DNA from: an uncultured archaeon
GTDB taxonomy: Archaea; Halobacteriota; Methanosarcinia; Methanosarcinales; Methanoperedenaceae
Length of the DNA: 35,882 nt
Reading direction: 5' to 3'
NCBI GenBank assembly: GCA_902384525.1
Contig: CABMCA010000095.1
Span: 1 to 35,882 of the forward strand
How positions within the stretch are numbered: the first letter of the stretch is position 1; every line of letters starts with the position of its first letter. The notes under the pieces were generated by a model. The model was given only the letters and a program-made list of their open reading frames with translations. It made no database searches and was not told the DNA's origin. Positions 25,583 to 34,048 of the stretch are shown here, in pieces. A program made the translations under genes and the position numbers.

Positions 25583-25747
25583 CTATACCACCTTCAGATC
25601 AATCGGCTTTATCAAACTCTTCTTACCCTCGAAATGCTCATCGTCAGTCAAAACATGCTTGACATTTTCGACCACGCCTGTTGCAGCTATCAGTGAATCT
25701 GCTGTTGGTATGTCATATTTCAGTCGCATATCTCCGGCGCGTATCGC
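25583..25747 (-). pseudogene. 3' fragment of a VapC (PIN toxin) gene
   Basis: The minus-strand frame ending at the TAG (25583-25585) encodes the last third of a PIN domain: RAGDMRLKYDIPTADSLIAA, then VLTDDEHFEGKKSLIKPIDL. The aspartates of TADSLIAAT and TDDEHF match the third and fourth acidic positions of VapC. There is no start codon and no 5' half; the frame meets a TAA at 25754-25756 and runs directly into the 3' end of the antiporter gene. It is a truncated toxin gene, probably left by a deletion or rearrangement that joined it to the antiporter locus. It was found by reading the strand by eye. Confidence 0.7.
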
Positions 25748-25749
25748 TA

Positions 25750-27759
25750 TTATTTAGCCGATGCCAGAACCACTGAAGATACTTTTGTAATACAGTCCCT
25801 TGTCCCGATCAAAATAACAATATCCTGTGGCAACAATCGAATATCACCGGTAGGATTAGTTATAGTTTCTTTTCCGCGCTTTATTGCCAGTACCGTAACC
25901 CCGTAATTCTTTCTTAAACCAATCTCTGCCAGGCTCTTTCCTGCCAACCGGGAGGCCTCTTCTATCCTGAACGTTTCGATATCAATATCCGGTAAATGTT
26001 GTTTTAATTCCGGAAATACAGTATACTTTTGCTCTACATTGCGAAATATCCCATAACCATCCGTGCGGATTTCACTGATATGCTTGTCTATCTCGTTCAC
26101 GGGAATAAAATACCTATGCAGCACCCTTGAAATGATCTCAATCGAGGTTTCAAACTCTTCAGGTATGACATCATTTGCACCAAGAGAATACAACGGATTC
26201 ACTTCTTTCGTATAACGGGTTCGTGCAATTATATACACCGAGGGATTAAGCCTTCTGGCCATTTCTACTAGCCTTCGCGTGGCAGAAGCATCAGAAATAG
26301 CAATTACAATAGACTGCGCCCCCATTAAATTAACATGCTCAAGCACTGCCTCTTTGGAAGCATCACCATAAATAATAGGAACACCTCGTTTTTTCTCAAT
26401 TCGCACAGTTTCAGGATTCATCTCCAGAACAACAAAAGGAATGCCAGATGCCGATAAAACTCTTGAAACATTCCTGCCATTTAGGCCAAAACCCACAATG
26501 ATCACATGTTTCTTTAGCTCTGGTTTCTTAAGGACATTTTCGTGAAAGCGCCCCAACTTCAGGGTACTGGATATTGGCAGATGTTCAAAATACTCTGAAA
26601 ACCTGCCGCTTCCCTGTATCATAAATGGGGTGAACATCATTGTAATGATCGCAGATGCCAGAAAAACCTGGTAATCATCACCTGATAGTAAACCAAGATT
26701 TATTCCTTCCTTTGAGAGTACAAAAGAGAATTCACCGATCTGGGAAAGGATTACTCCGACAAGTACCCCTATCCGGATAGGGTAACCCAGCACAACAGGT
26801 ACAAGCATTCCAACAATAAATTTGATCACAAGAATTGCAAGCACCCCCAGAAGTACATAAAACGGATTGCGAATTACAGAATTTATATCCAGCAGCATAC
26901 CAATTGAAACAAAGAAAAGAATAACGAAAATATCCTTAAGAGGAAGGATTTCACTGAATGCCTGGTGCCCGTAATGCGATTCAGAGATCACAAGACCTGC
27001 AAGAAAAGCGCCAAGTGCCAGCGATAAACCCACAAGCGATGTTAGCCAGGCAGTTCCTATGCAGATAAGGACAATGCTGATCAAAAACAACTCACGGCTG
27101 TGTGTCTGTACTATATTGTCCAGTATTAATGGAACAACGAACCTGGCTACTACGATAACAAGGCCCATGATAGCGAATGCCCAAAAAAGACTCGATAAAA
27201 CATTAAAAGCAGAAAAACCGGACCTTCCGGCCAGCATTGGCAAAACTAAAACTAATACTACAACACTGAGATCCTGGAAGATCAGGATCCCGGCCGAAAT
27301 CCGGCCCTGCGGAGAGTCCATTTCACCACGGTCTGAGAGCACTTTAAATACAATAGCTGTGCTGCTCATTGCAACCAGAAGACCCATAAAAATACCTTTT
27401 TCAATGGAAATACCGAAGGAAAGAGAAATTAACAGAACCACTACAGTAACTAAAAAGACTTGAATAAATCCGCCAAGAAACACCGAACGATTGATCCTGA
27501 CAAGTTCTTCGATCGAGAATTCAATCCCGATCAAAAACAATAGTAAAATTACACCCACTTCAGCCAGCACCTCGATCAGGCCCGCATCATATATGATGCC
27601 AAGCATCGAAGGACCAAGCAGCACTCCCGCGATCAAATAACCTACAATCGGGGCAATGTGAAGACGATAGAACAAGAAATTAATAGCTATCGCAGCACTA
27701 AAAATAATGACAAAATCTCTCAAGAAACCAAGGTCACTCATAGCAATGATAATGTTCAT
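25750..27759 (-). CDS. CPA2-family cation:proton antiporter with TrkA-N and TrkA-C domains
   Basis: 669 residues. The N-terminal two thirds are about 12-13 membrane helices with the antiporter blocks PIVGYLIAGVLLGP, LLLFLIGIEFS and the ion-binding region GILIFQDLSVVVLVL. A TrkA-N (RCK) domain with the Rossmann motif HVIIVGFGLNGRNV starts near residue 415, and a TrkA-C domain follows at about 570-655. This is the KefB/KefC-like arrangement, exchanging K+ or Na+ for H+ under nucleotide control. The ATG at 27759 has no ribosome site; a TATA box (complement of 27771-27780) lies so close that a leaderless start at 27759, or at the ATG at 27741, is likely. Ion specificity is not decidable. Confidence 0.93.
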   Translation of the reverse strand: MNIIIAMSDLGFLRDFVIIFSAAIAINFLFYRLHIAPIVGYLIAGVLLGPSMLGIIYDAGLIEVLAEVGVILLLFLIGIEFSIEELVRINRSVFLGGFIQVFLVTVVVLLISLSFGISIEKGIFMGLLVAMSSTAIVFKVLSDRGEMDSPQGRISAGILIFQDLSVVVLVLVLPMLAGRSGFSAFNVLSSLFWAFAIMGLVIVVARFVVPLILDNIVQTHSRELFLISIVLICIGTAWLTSLVGLSLALGAFLAGLVISESHYGHQAFSEILPLKDIFVILFFVSIGMLLDINSVIRNPFYVLLGVLAILVIKFIVGMLVPVVLGYPIRIGVLVGVILSQIGEFSFVLSKEGINLGLLSGDDYQVFLASAIITMMFTPFMIQGSGRFSEYFEHLPISSTLKLGRFHENVLKKPELKKHVIIVGFGLNGRNVSRVLSASGIPFVVLEMNPETVRIEKKRGVPIIYGDASKEAVLEHVNLMGAQSIVIAISDASATRRLVEMARRLNPSVYIIARTRYTKEVNPLYSLGANDVIPEEFETSIEIISRVLHRYFIPVNEIDKHISEIRTDGYGIFRNVEQKYTVFPELKQHLPDIDIETFRIEEASRLAGKSLAEIGLRKNYGVTVLAIKRGKETITNPTGDIRLLPQDIVILIGTRDCITKVSSVVLASAK

Positions 27760-27761
27760 AA

Positions 27762-27780
27762 AGTAACGTTACTATAAATA
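27762..27780 (-). promoter_or_regulatory. TATA box and 12-bp palindrome at the antiporter start
   Basis: AGTAACGTTACT (27762-27773) is a perfect 12-base palindrome lying two bases before the start codon. Directly upstream on the minus strand is the TATA box TATTTATAGT (27771-27780). A protein bound to the palindrome would cover the transcription start, a classical repression position in archaea. The regulator is not in the window. Confidence 0.5.
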
Positions 27781-27791
27781 TCCTTGGCACG

Positions 27792-27827
27792 CTTTGCGGT
27801 GTATGATTTGATTTGATCACCGCAAAG
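27792..27827. repeat. Perfect 10-bp inverted repeat between the lipase and antiporter genes
   Basis: CTTTGCGGTG (27792-27801) and CACCGCAAAG (27818-27827) are perfect complements around a 16-base spacer. The arms are more G/C-rich than the surrounding A/T-rich gap. No T-run follows on the minus strand, so it is not a standard terminator for the lipase gene. It may be an mRNA hairpin or a protein site upstream of the antiporter promoter. Confidence 0.55.
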
Positions 27828-27850
27828 GAGTGGAATATATGCATCAAGAA

Positions 27851-29101
27851 TTATTTATATATAACATTACTGAATTGTTCCTTTTTGATGGGTTTTGATG
27901 GCAGTTGCTTCATGAATTCCCCGGCCTGTTCTTCACCATAGCTCATCATATCTTCTATGAATTTCGGATTTCGATCCAGCTTTGTTTCAACATCCAGTTC
28001 CCATAGCATTTTAATGAATCTAACATTAATACGTTTATATTTTCCTTTTTTTAATAATCCCTTTTCTATCCATTCATTTACTTTTTCGATAAAATATAAC
28101 TCCTGGTATAATGAAAGATTTCCTGCAAGTTCATTTCGCCGATCCCGGATAGCTCCTACTGATTCTGGTAATTTTGGAATTTTTTCTGGATTGATCTGGA
28201 TCACCCATATCTCATCAGGTTTTACATTAACTCCATCAACAAAATCCCGTAAAGGAGGATTCTGTGAAAACAAACCGTCCCAATATTGACTTTTCTTAAT
28301 TATATTTAACGTACCATTTTCTGTCTCCGCAATGAATTCATCAATTCTACCATCATCGATTTTTAGGTTTGCCTTATTTTTTTCATTGTTAAGACTTATA
28401 GACAGATAATTTCCTTCAACAGATGCCCTGATGGTCTTATTATCATCGATTTTTTCAATTTTTGCTGTTTTTAACCAATCAATACTATAATTCTTTTTTA
28501 GAAAGTCAATAAGTCTTTTGCTATCGTTTCCTGGAATTTCATCCCAGCTGAACAAAGATGAATCAACAGGCACTGCCCGAAAGAAAGTTGGTATTGCAGC
28601 TGAAGCCATGATCACATCAGAACTGACCATGGAATTTTTAAAAACGCTTAAATTACCTGACAAAACATCAACTGCCCCAATAATCAATTCAGGTTTTGGA
28701 TTCTTGAATTCATTAATTTTTTCAAAATCCACTTGCTTTTCAATAAGGCTCCTCAGATACTTCTGATAAAAAGGTGGAAAATCATATGGGCTTACCTGTG
28801 GGATTAAAATTTTATCCTGAATATAAGATGTTTCAACGATCCATTCATTCAGGAGCATATCTCCAAGAGTATTCGCGGAAATATCTTTCCAAAAAGAGTC
28901 CAGCAGCTTGATCGCTTTATCGCTGCCCCCTGTTAATAGGCCATACCAGGTCAATAAAGCACATATAGCACCACCTGATGTTCCGCTAAGAGCTATAATA
29001 TCGTACTTTTTCTCATTTTCTTTTAGAATTCTTTTCAGCACGCCTGCGGTAAAAGCTGTATGACTACCTCCTCCCTGACATGCTATAGCAATATTTACCA
29101 T
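27851..29101 (-). CDS. Patatin-like phospholipase
   Basis: 416 residues. Ser-Asp dyad hydrolase acting on membrane lipids or acyl chains. The oxyanion loop is CQGGGSHTAFTAGVL near residues 8-22, the nucleophile elbow SGTSGGAICALL carries the serine near residue 42, and WDGLFSQNPPLRDFVDG near residue 270 carries the catalytic aspartate. ASAAIPTFFRAVPVD is also characteristic. An insert of about 80 residues (from about 185) separates this last block from the aspartate. AAGGGGAG eleven bases upstream supports the ATG at 29101. No signal peptide, so it acts in the cytoplasm or on the inner membrane face. Substrate unknown; archaeal ether lipids lack acyl esters, so the substrate question is open. 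Confidence 0.9.
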   Translation of the reverse strand: MVNIAIACQGGGSHTAFTAGVLKRILKENEKKYDIIALSGTSGGAICALLTWYGLLTGGSDKAIKLLDSFWKDISANTLGDMLLNEWIVETSYIQDKILIPQVSPYDFPPFYQKYLRSLIEKQVDFEKINEFKNPKPELIIGAVDVLSGNLSVFKNSMVSSDVIMASAAIPTFFRAVPVDSSLFSWDEIPGNDSKRLIDFLKKNYSIDWLKTAKIEKIDDNKTIRASVEGNYLSISLNNEKNKANLKIDDGRIDEFIAETENGTLNIIKKSQYWDGLFSQNPPLRDFVDGVNVKPDEIWVIQINPEKIPKLPESVGAIRDRRNELAGNLSLYQELYFIEKVNEWIEKGLLKKGKYKRINVRFIKMLWELDVETKLDRNPKFIEDMMSYGEEQAGEFMKQLPSKPIKKEQFSNVIYK

Positions 29102-29208
29102 AATTATTAAACTCCCCTTATCATTTAATAAGATAGTAATTCTGATTTAAATAGGTTATCTCTTCAGGACTACACATCTGGAGGTATGTCCGGATGTTAA
29201 ACTTAAAC

Positions 29209-30267
29209 CTAAATCATTACGTCTGCAAGCCCGGATTTTTTCAAAATATCAATTGCTTTCTGGCATTCTTCACCTGTCAGCGCCCTGTTGATCCGGGGAA
29301 ATTCACTTGCCCTGTAATGCGCAGAATACTGGAACATCAGGTTAAACCTCACCTTCGGGACATTCTCTTTTGTCCATTCAACGACAGGTTTTGTACAGCA
29401 CTCGATATGGTTTGGAATAACAAGCTGGCGCAGCAGTATTTCACCCATGATGTATGCTGTCTTGAAATTTCGCGTCGCAATAGACCAGTAATCCGCAGCA
29501 TTTGAATATTTCAGGGCGCACTCATCATTCCCATATCGAAAATCCCCTAGATACACATCCACCACACCATCAAGGAGCTTTGCGATCTCCATGGAATAAT
29601 ACATGTTGGAATTCCACACAACCGGGACATTTACCTTTAGCGCATTCAGGATTTTCAGGATGGTGTGAGTATGCGGCGTGGGCGTTACGAAATTCACATT
29701 TCTTGAACCATACGCCCGCTGCAACGTTATCTTGCGTGCAAGTTCCTCTGGCAATATCGGAATGCCTCTTTTCGGCGCAGTCGATATCTGCCAGTTCTGG
29801 CAATAGACGCAGGAAAAATTGCAGCCCGTGAAAAATATCGTATGTGAAGGCACAAGTTCCGGTTCTTCACCATGATGCAGGAACTCGGCAGAATATCGGG
29901 AGACAGCATCCATCCGGCAATATCCTGTTTCCTTCTTTTTCCGATTTATTCCGCATCTGCGTTCACAGAAATGGCAATCCTGGAGAATTTTATCGGCAAT
30001 AGCAACTTTCAGGTCAAGAAGAGAAGGCGCTGTGCGTGGAAGAAGTTCTTCAACAGAGTTTACATTATCAAATTTTTCCCTGAATGATTTCATGCCCTCC
30101 TCATGTAATTTCCAGAGGTCATGAATACCCGAATCCCGGCTGAAATCAACATGTATGGATTGGGAAATAAGGAATTGGGATGGGAGTTTATCTCTCATTA
30201 CTTTCAGGTATCTGGGAAGATAAATAGGATCAGAATTGGAATTAGAATTGGAATCAAAGATGGGCAT
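29209..30267 (-). CDS. PflX-like radical SAM protein
   Basis: 352 residues, related to pyruvate formate-lyase activating enzymes (COG1313/PflX type). The radical SAM cluster motif is TGCNFSCVYCQNW (CX3CX2C) near residue 150. It is preceded by a second cysteine set, CHFCERRCG and GYCRM near residues 98-115, which may hold another cluster or zinc. VTPTPHTHTILKIL and VWNSNMYYSMEIAKLLDG follow the fold. Substrate and reaction are not known. The extreme N-terminus is a low-complexity Ser-Asn run encoded by a short tandem repeat, so the true start may be downstream. It follows the Tes-like gene on the same strand after about 19 bases and is likely cotranscribed with it. Confidence 0.85.
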   Translation of the reverse strand: MPIFDSNSNSNSDPIYLPRYLKVMRDKLPSQFLISQSIHVDFSRDSGIHDLWKLHEEGMKSFREKFDNVNSVEELLPRTAPSLLDLKVAIADKILQDCHFCERRCGINRKKKETGYCRMDAVSRYSAEFLHHGEEPELVPSHTIFFTGCNFSCVYCQNWQISTAPKRGIPILPEELARKITLQRAYGSRNVNFVTPTPHTHTILKILNALKVNVPVVWNSNMYYSMEIAKLLDGVVDVYLGDFRYGNDECALKYSNAADYWSIATRNFKTAYIMGEILLRQLVIPNHIECCTKPVVEWTKENVPKVRFNLMFQYSAHYRASEFPRINRALTGEECQKAIDILKKSGLADVMI

Positions 30268-30286
30268 TTTTAAATCTGATGACTCA

Positions 30287-31771
30287 TTATGCTCTTACCT
30301 TTAATAATGGTGTTGAGAATTTTTTCTCCACCTGCGCCCTGTGGATCGTATTATAAGTACAGAAAGGAATGATCCTTCCATCGGGTGTTGCATAATGAAC
30401 CCCGCATCTCTTGATCCTCTCAAGGTCTATATTATACAGATCCATGAAGTGCATGGAGCCGATAAAGAGAGTATGCCTGTGGAATTCCTTGGTAGCTTCC
30501 CCTGTTCCTTCCTTTAGAACATCGATAAATAATTTTTTCACGTCGATCGATTTTGGCGCCTTTGAGGTATCAATGTACCTGGGTAATGCTGATATAAGAC
30601 TTCCTATCCGTTTTATTTTTCCAAGGGACTTGCCAATCCATTTGTCCTCATTCAGGGCCAGGTCATCAATATATTCAAGAAGCCCTTCCACATCGATAAA
30701 GCGGGTTATGGGAATAATTTTTCCGTTTTCAATATAAAGATATGTGCCAGTTCCGCAATGCGGATGTACAGTGAATTCAATATTGGGGATACCTTCCTCG
30801 GCACTAACAAAATGAGAGATGGGTACAACAAAAGGTACAGGGTAGAAATCATCCGCGGTAATCGCCCCTTCTGTCTGTTCATCAATCAATCTAAATAAGT
30901 CTGAAATAGTAATTCTTTTCTCCATCCTCTCTTCTTTATTTATCCTTCCTGCGAATGAAATTGGCTGGAAATTGATCCCTTTTACAGTATCCATATTCTT
31001 TATGGCAAAGCGGATAATATCGCCTACCTGCATATCGTTTACGCCTTTTGCAAGTGTGGGAACAAGAGAAACGCTGGTAAGTCCCCCTTTTCTGCAATTA
31101 TCGATCGCTTTGAGTTTGATCGGGAGCGCATTGAAGCCCCGGTTCTTGATATAGGGTTCTTCGGTCACCCCGTCAAATTGCAGATAAACGGTATGAAGAC
31201 CTGCCTCATTTAATTGCCTGCATAATTCCAGGCTCCTTGAAAGTTTGATCCCGTTGGTTGCCATCTGGACCTGTGTGAAATTAAATTCACGGGCCATCTT
31301 TACGATCTCTACGATATCCTCGCGCATCGTGGGCTCACCCCCTGAAAACTGAATGGCAGGGCAGGGTACTGGCTTTTCATTTCGAAGCATCTGCATCATT
31401 GCCCTGATCTGGGATAATGTTGGTTCATAAAGATAACCTGATGCTGAAGCATTGGCAAAACATACCGGGCATGCCTGGTTGCAGCGGTTCGTGACATCAA
31501 TATTGGCAAGAATTGTAGTTGTTTTATGAGATGTGCATATCCCGCATGACTGGGGGCAATTCCCATCAGGTCCGCTTGAATTCATTACACCGCTGCCATC
31601 ATGCCAGTAACGTTCAAAACGTCTGAACTGCTTCGGGTCAGACCAGTAGATATCCTTGAAATGGCCGTGCTTTGTGCATGTTTTTTCAAGAATCATTTTT
31701 CCATTCTCTTCAATTATCGAAGCATCGATAACTGCAAGACACTCAGGGCACACCGATTTTGTTGATCTCAT
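30287..31771 (-). CDS. tes: Radical SAM protein of the tetraether lipid synthase (Tes) family
   Basis: 494 residues from the ATG at 31771; a longer frame adds 33 residues with no family resemblance, and members begin with M-x-x-TKS-x-CPEC as here. N-terminal cysteines: Cys8/Cys11 (VCPEC), Cys32 (CTKHGHFKD) and Cys72/76/79 (NCPQSCGIC). The radical SAM motif is CNQACPVC at Cys97/101/104. IQFSGGEPTMRED and MATNGIKLSRS are typical SAM-binding blocks. Family knowledge: Tes from Methanosarcina and Methanocaldococcus joins phytanyl chain ends to form membrane-spanning GDGT lipids and carries extra FeS clusters. Archaea have paralogues whose function is unknown, so tetraether synthesis is likely, not proven. 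It heads a two-gene unit with the PflX-like gene. Confidence 0.8.
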   Translation of the reverse strand: MRSTKSVCPECLAVIDASIIEENGKMILEKTCTKHGHFKDIYWSDPKQFRRFERYWHDGSGVMNSSGPDGNCPQSCGICTSHKTTTILANIDVTNRCNQACPVCFANASASGYLYEPTLSQIRAMMQMLRNEKPVPCPAIQFSGGEPTMREDIVEIVKMAREFNFTQVQMATNGIKLSRSLELCRQLNEAGLHTVYLQFDGVTEEPYIKNRGFNALPIKLKAIDNCRKGGLTSVSLVPTLAKGVNDMQVGDIIRFAIKNMDTVKGINFQPISFAGRINKEERMEKRITISDLFRLIDEQTEGAITADDFYPVPFVVPISHFVSAEEGIPNIEFTVHPHCGTGTYLYIENGKIIPITRFIDVEGLLEYIDDLALNEDKWIGKSLGKIKRIGSLISALPRYIDTSKAPKSIDVKKLFIDVLKEGTGEATKEFHRHTLFIGSMHFMDLYNIDLERIKRCGVHYATPDGRIIPFCTYNTIHRAQVEKKFSTPLLKVRA

Positions 31772-31914
31772 AAATACACACACCCTAGATTCTTTAATAA
31801 GGAAATTGTTATTTATTATATATGAGGTTTTCCTTGATTGATGATATATTGACTTAATCTGAAAACCCAACTCCCATTATATACAAACCTTTTTAGTACT
31901 TAAGGTTATCATTG

Positions 31915-31923
31915 TTTATAATT
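31915..31923 (+). promoter_or_regulatory. Probable TATA box for the SLAC-topoisomerase VI operon
   Basis: TTTATAATT lies 33 bases upstream of the TTG start of the Lrp-like gene, the usual distance for a transcript with a very short leader. The 184-base divergent gap to the tes start also contains ATTATATAC near 31876. Assigned from position and composition only. Confidence 0.4.
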
Positions 31924-31955
31924 AGAATCAAAAATCAAAGGACCAGTGATATGAG

Positions 31956-32186
31956 TTGGTAATTGGAGTAACACTTGTGAATGTAGTACCAGGGCAGGAA
32001 AAAGCAGCTTACAATGAGCTTGTAAAAGTAAAAGGAATCAAAGATGTATATCATGTGTTCGGGGAATATGATTTTGTTGTAATAAGCAATGTTGAGGGAT
32101 TGAGCGCATTAAACAAACTTGTTGATACGATAAGAGAGAGTGAAAATATCACGGCTACTCAAACAATAGTGGGTGCTGAACTCTAA
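31956..32186 (+). CDS. Stand-alone Lrp/AsnC ligand-binding (SLAC/RAM) domain protein
   Basis: 76 residues consisting only of the alpha-beta ligand-binding domain of Lrp/AsnC regulators: [21 protein letters not shown], then [20 protein letters not shown] and a final IVGAEL strand. It has no helix-turn-helix, so it cannot bind DNA alone; such proteins form dimers or octamers and may sense amino acids or partner with full-length Lrp proteins. The start must be TTG, because an in-frame TGA lies three codons upstream and later starts would cut the first strand. An ATG at 31951 is out of frame and meets a stop at once. It ends 11 bases before top6B, so it is the first gene of the topoisomerase operon. 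Confidence 0.85.
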   Translation: MVIGVTLVNVVPGQEKAAYNELVKVKGIKDVYHVFGEYDFVVISNVEGLSALNKLVDTIRESENITATQTIVGAEL

Positions 32187-32197
32187 AGGGATGCTTA

Positions 32198-34048
32198 ATG
32201 GTCATTGCAGAGGAACTGGCAAAAAAGCAAAAGGCCATTAGTATCGCCGAATTTTTTGAAAAGAACAGGCAGATACTGGGTTTTGACTCAGGCACAAGAT
32301 CCCTGTTAACATCCGTAAAAGAAGCTGTAGATAATTCTCTTGACGCATGTGAAGAGTCAGGCATCTTACCTGATATTTTTATTAAACTTGAAAATACATC
32401 AAGGACGAATTTAACCCTGATAGTTGAAGATAACGGGCCCGGGATCGTGAAAGAACAGATCCCCAGGGTTTTTGCAAAATTGCTTTATGGCTCACGCTTT
32501 CATGCGGTCAAACAAAGCCGCGGCCAGCAGGGCATCGGCATCTCTGCGACCGTTCTTTATTCCCAGTTAACTTCAGGCAGGCCCGTAAAAATTATTTCCA
32601 AAATAGACCGCAATGCTCCGGCTCATTATTTTGAATTGCTTATAAACACCCATACCAACGAACCTGAGATACTTGTTGATAAGATCGTAGACTGGGACAG
32701 GATGCGGGGAACTCGTCTTGAACTTGAGATGGAAGCCTCGTATGTCAAGGGACGAAGACAATCTGTTTATGAATACCTAAGGGATACGGCGATCGTAAAT
32801 CCCCATGCCCGCGTTACTCTTATCGAACCTGATAATAACCAGGTAATCTTTGAAAGGGCGACCGACAAACTGCCTTTGCAGGCTAAGGAGATACTGCCGC
32901 ATCCTCATGGTATTGAACTTGGTACGTTAATGAAGATGCTCAGGTATTGTGAAACAGATAGGCTTGATTCATTTTTGCGAAGCTCATTTTCAAGAATGGG
33001 GCCAAAGACCGCTGATGAGATCTGCATGAAAGCAAGCCTGGGTCCTGAAACCAATCCAAAAGCGATCAAGCTGGATGAAGCAAAAAGGCTTCACGGGGCA
33101 TTCAAGATCGTCAAGATCCTGGCGCCATCCACTGACTGCCTGTCTCCCATAACCGAGGAACTTATCCGCAAAGGAGTTGGGAAAGAACATACCGTGGATT
33201 TTATTGAAACCACAACACGCCCTGCATCTGTGCATAACGGTCATCCATTCCAGGTGGAAGCCGGCATTGCTTATGGCGGCAATCTCCCAAAGGAAGAAAA
33301 GGTAGAGATACTGCGGTTTGCAAATCGTGTGCCTCTTCTATACCAGCAGGGAGCATGTGCCATAACGCATGCGATTGAGAATCTTAACTGGAGGAGTTAC
33401 TCGCTAAACCAGCCGGGCGGCTCATTGCCTATCGGTCCTGCAATAATTCTTGTGCATGTGGCATCAACGCATATCCCTTTTACCTCCGAATCAAAAGAAG
33501 CAATAGCTGATGTACCTGAAATTATAAGTGAGGTGGAACTTGCCCTCAAGGATGTGGCGCGAAGGCTCAAGAATTATCTGTCAAGGCAGGATAATCTTGA
33601 AAAAAGGCGCGAAAAAGAAGAAATAATTTATTCGATCCTGCCGCGCATAGCAAAGAAAGTGGGTGAGATACTGGAGCGTCCCACACCTGATATTACCCCT
33701 ATCGTTGCAAAAATAATGAGGAATGTATTTTGCCAGCGCGTGGTTAAGCAAAACGGCAAGGGATGTGAAGTAGAGATACATCTTAAAAATCACGGGGATT
33801 CTGTGCATCATTTTAATCTTCATGAGACGCTTCCATATTCTATCGGTTCGCCAAGTCCTGAGCCCAAGAAGATCCCTATGGGGAACCAGATCGATTATGT
33901 GTGGAAGATATCGCTCAAGCCTGGTGAGCAAAAAGCCGTCATTTACAGGCTGGATATAACTCTTGAAGAAGCGGCAAAACTGCCGCAGCTTGTGGTTGAG
34001 GGCATTGAGAGCGAACTTATAACAGGCGCAAAGGCAGTGAATGTATGA
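32198..34048 (+). CDS. top6B: DNA topoisomerase VI subunit B
   Basis: ATPase subunit of the type IIB topoisomerase that relaxes and decatenates DNA; 616 residues. GHKL fold: N-box [15 protein letters not shown] with Glu42 and Asn46, G1 box VEDNGPGI (Asp78), and the G2-region [10 protein letters not shown] near residues 107-116. The helix-two-turn-helix region and the transducer follow, with [21 protein letters not shown] and [11 protein letters not shown] typical of the ATP-lid/switch-lysine end. A C-terminal Ig-like domain ([19 protein letters not shown] to the end) explains the length above the 530 residues of the shortest forms. It overlaps top6A by four bases. Confidence 0.97.
   Translation: MVIAEELAKKQKAISIAEFFEKNRQILGFDSGTRSLLTSVKEAVDNSLDACEESGILPDIFIKLENTSRTNLTLIVEDNGPGIVKEQIPRVFAKLLYGSRFHAVKQSRGQQGIGISATVLYSQLTSGRPVKIISKIDRNAPAHYFELLINTHTNEPEILVDKIVDWDRMRGTRLELEMEASYVKGRRQSVYEYLRDTAIVNPHARVTLIEPDNNQVIFERATDKLPLQAKEILPHPHGIELGTLMKMLRYCETDRLDSFLRSSFSRMGPKTADEICMKASLGPETNPKAIKLDEAKRLHGAFKIVKILAPSTDCLSPITEELIRKGVGKEHTVDFIETTTRPASVHNGHPFQVEAGIAYGGNLPKEEKVEILRFANRVPLLYQQGACAITHAIENLNWRSYSLNQPGGSLPIGPAIILVHVASTHIPFTSESKEAIADVPEIISEVELALKDVARRLKNYLSRQDNLEKRREKEEIIYSILPRIAKKVGEILERPTPDITPIVAKIMRNVFCQRVVKQNGKGCEVEIHLKNHGDSVHHFNLHETLPYSIGSPSPEPKKIPMGNQIDYVWKISLKPGEQKAVIYRLDITLEEAAKLPQLVVEGIESELITGAKAVNV

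Noticed and set aside
25498-25670. Short plus-strand frame (about 55 codons, reading VRVRDRAGEIKGIVYSHCK) after the orphan antitoxin-like ORF, as its toxin
   Set aside because: It has only a GTG start, its second half is antisense to the VapC remnant, and no toxin motif is visible.
31772-31870. 33-residue N-terminal extension of the Tes-like protein
   Set aside because: It has no family resemblance; homologues start with the short M-x-x-TKS-x-CPEC segment found at 31771.
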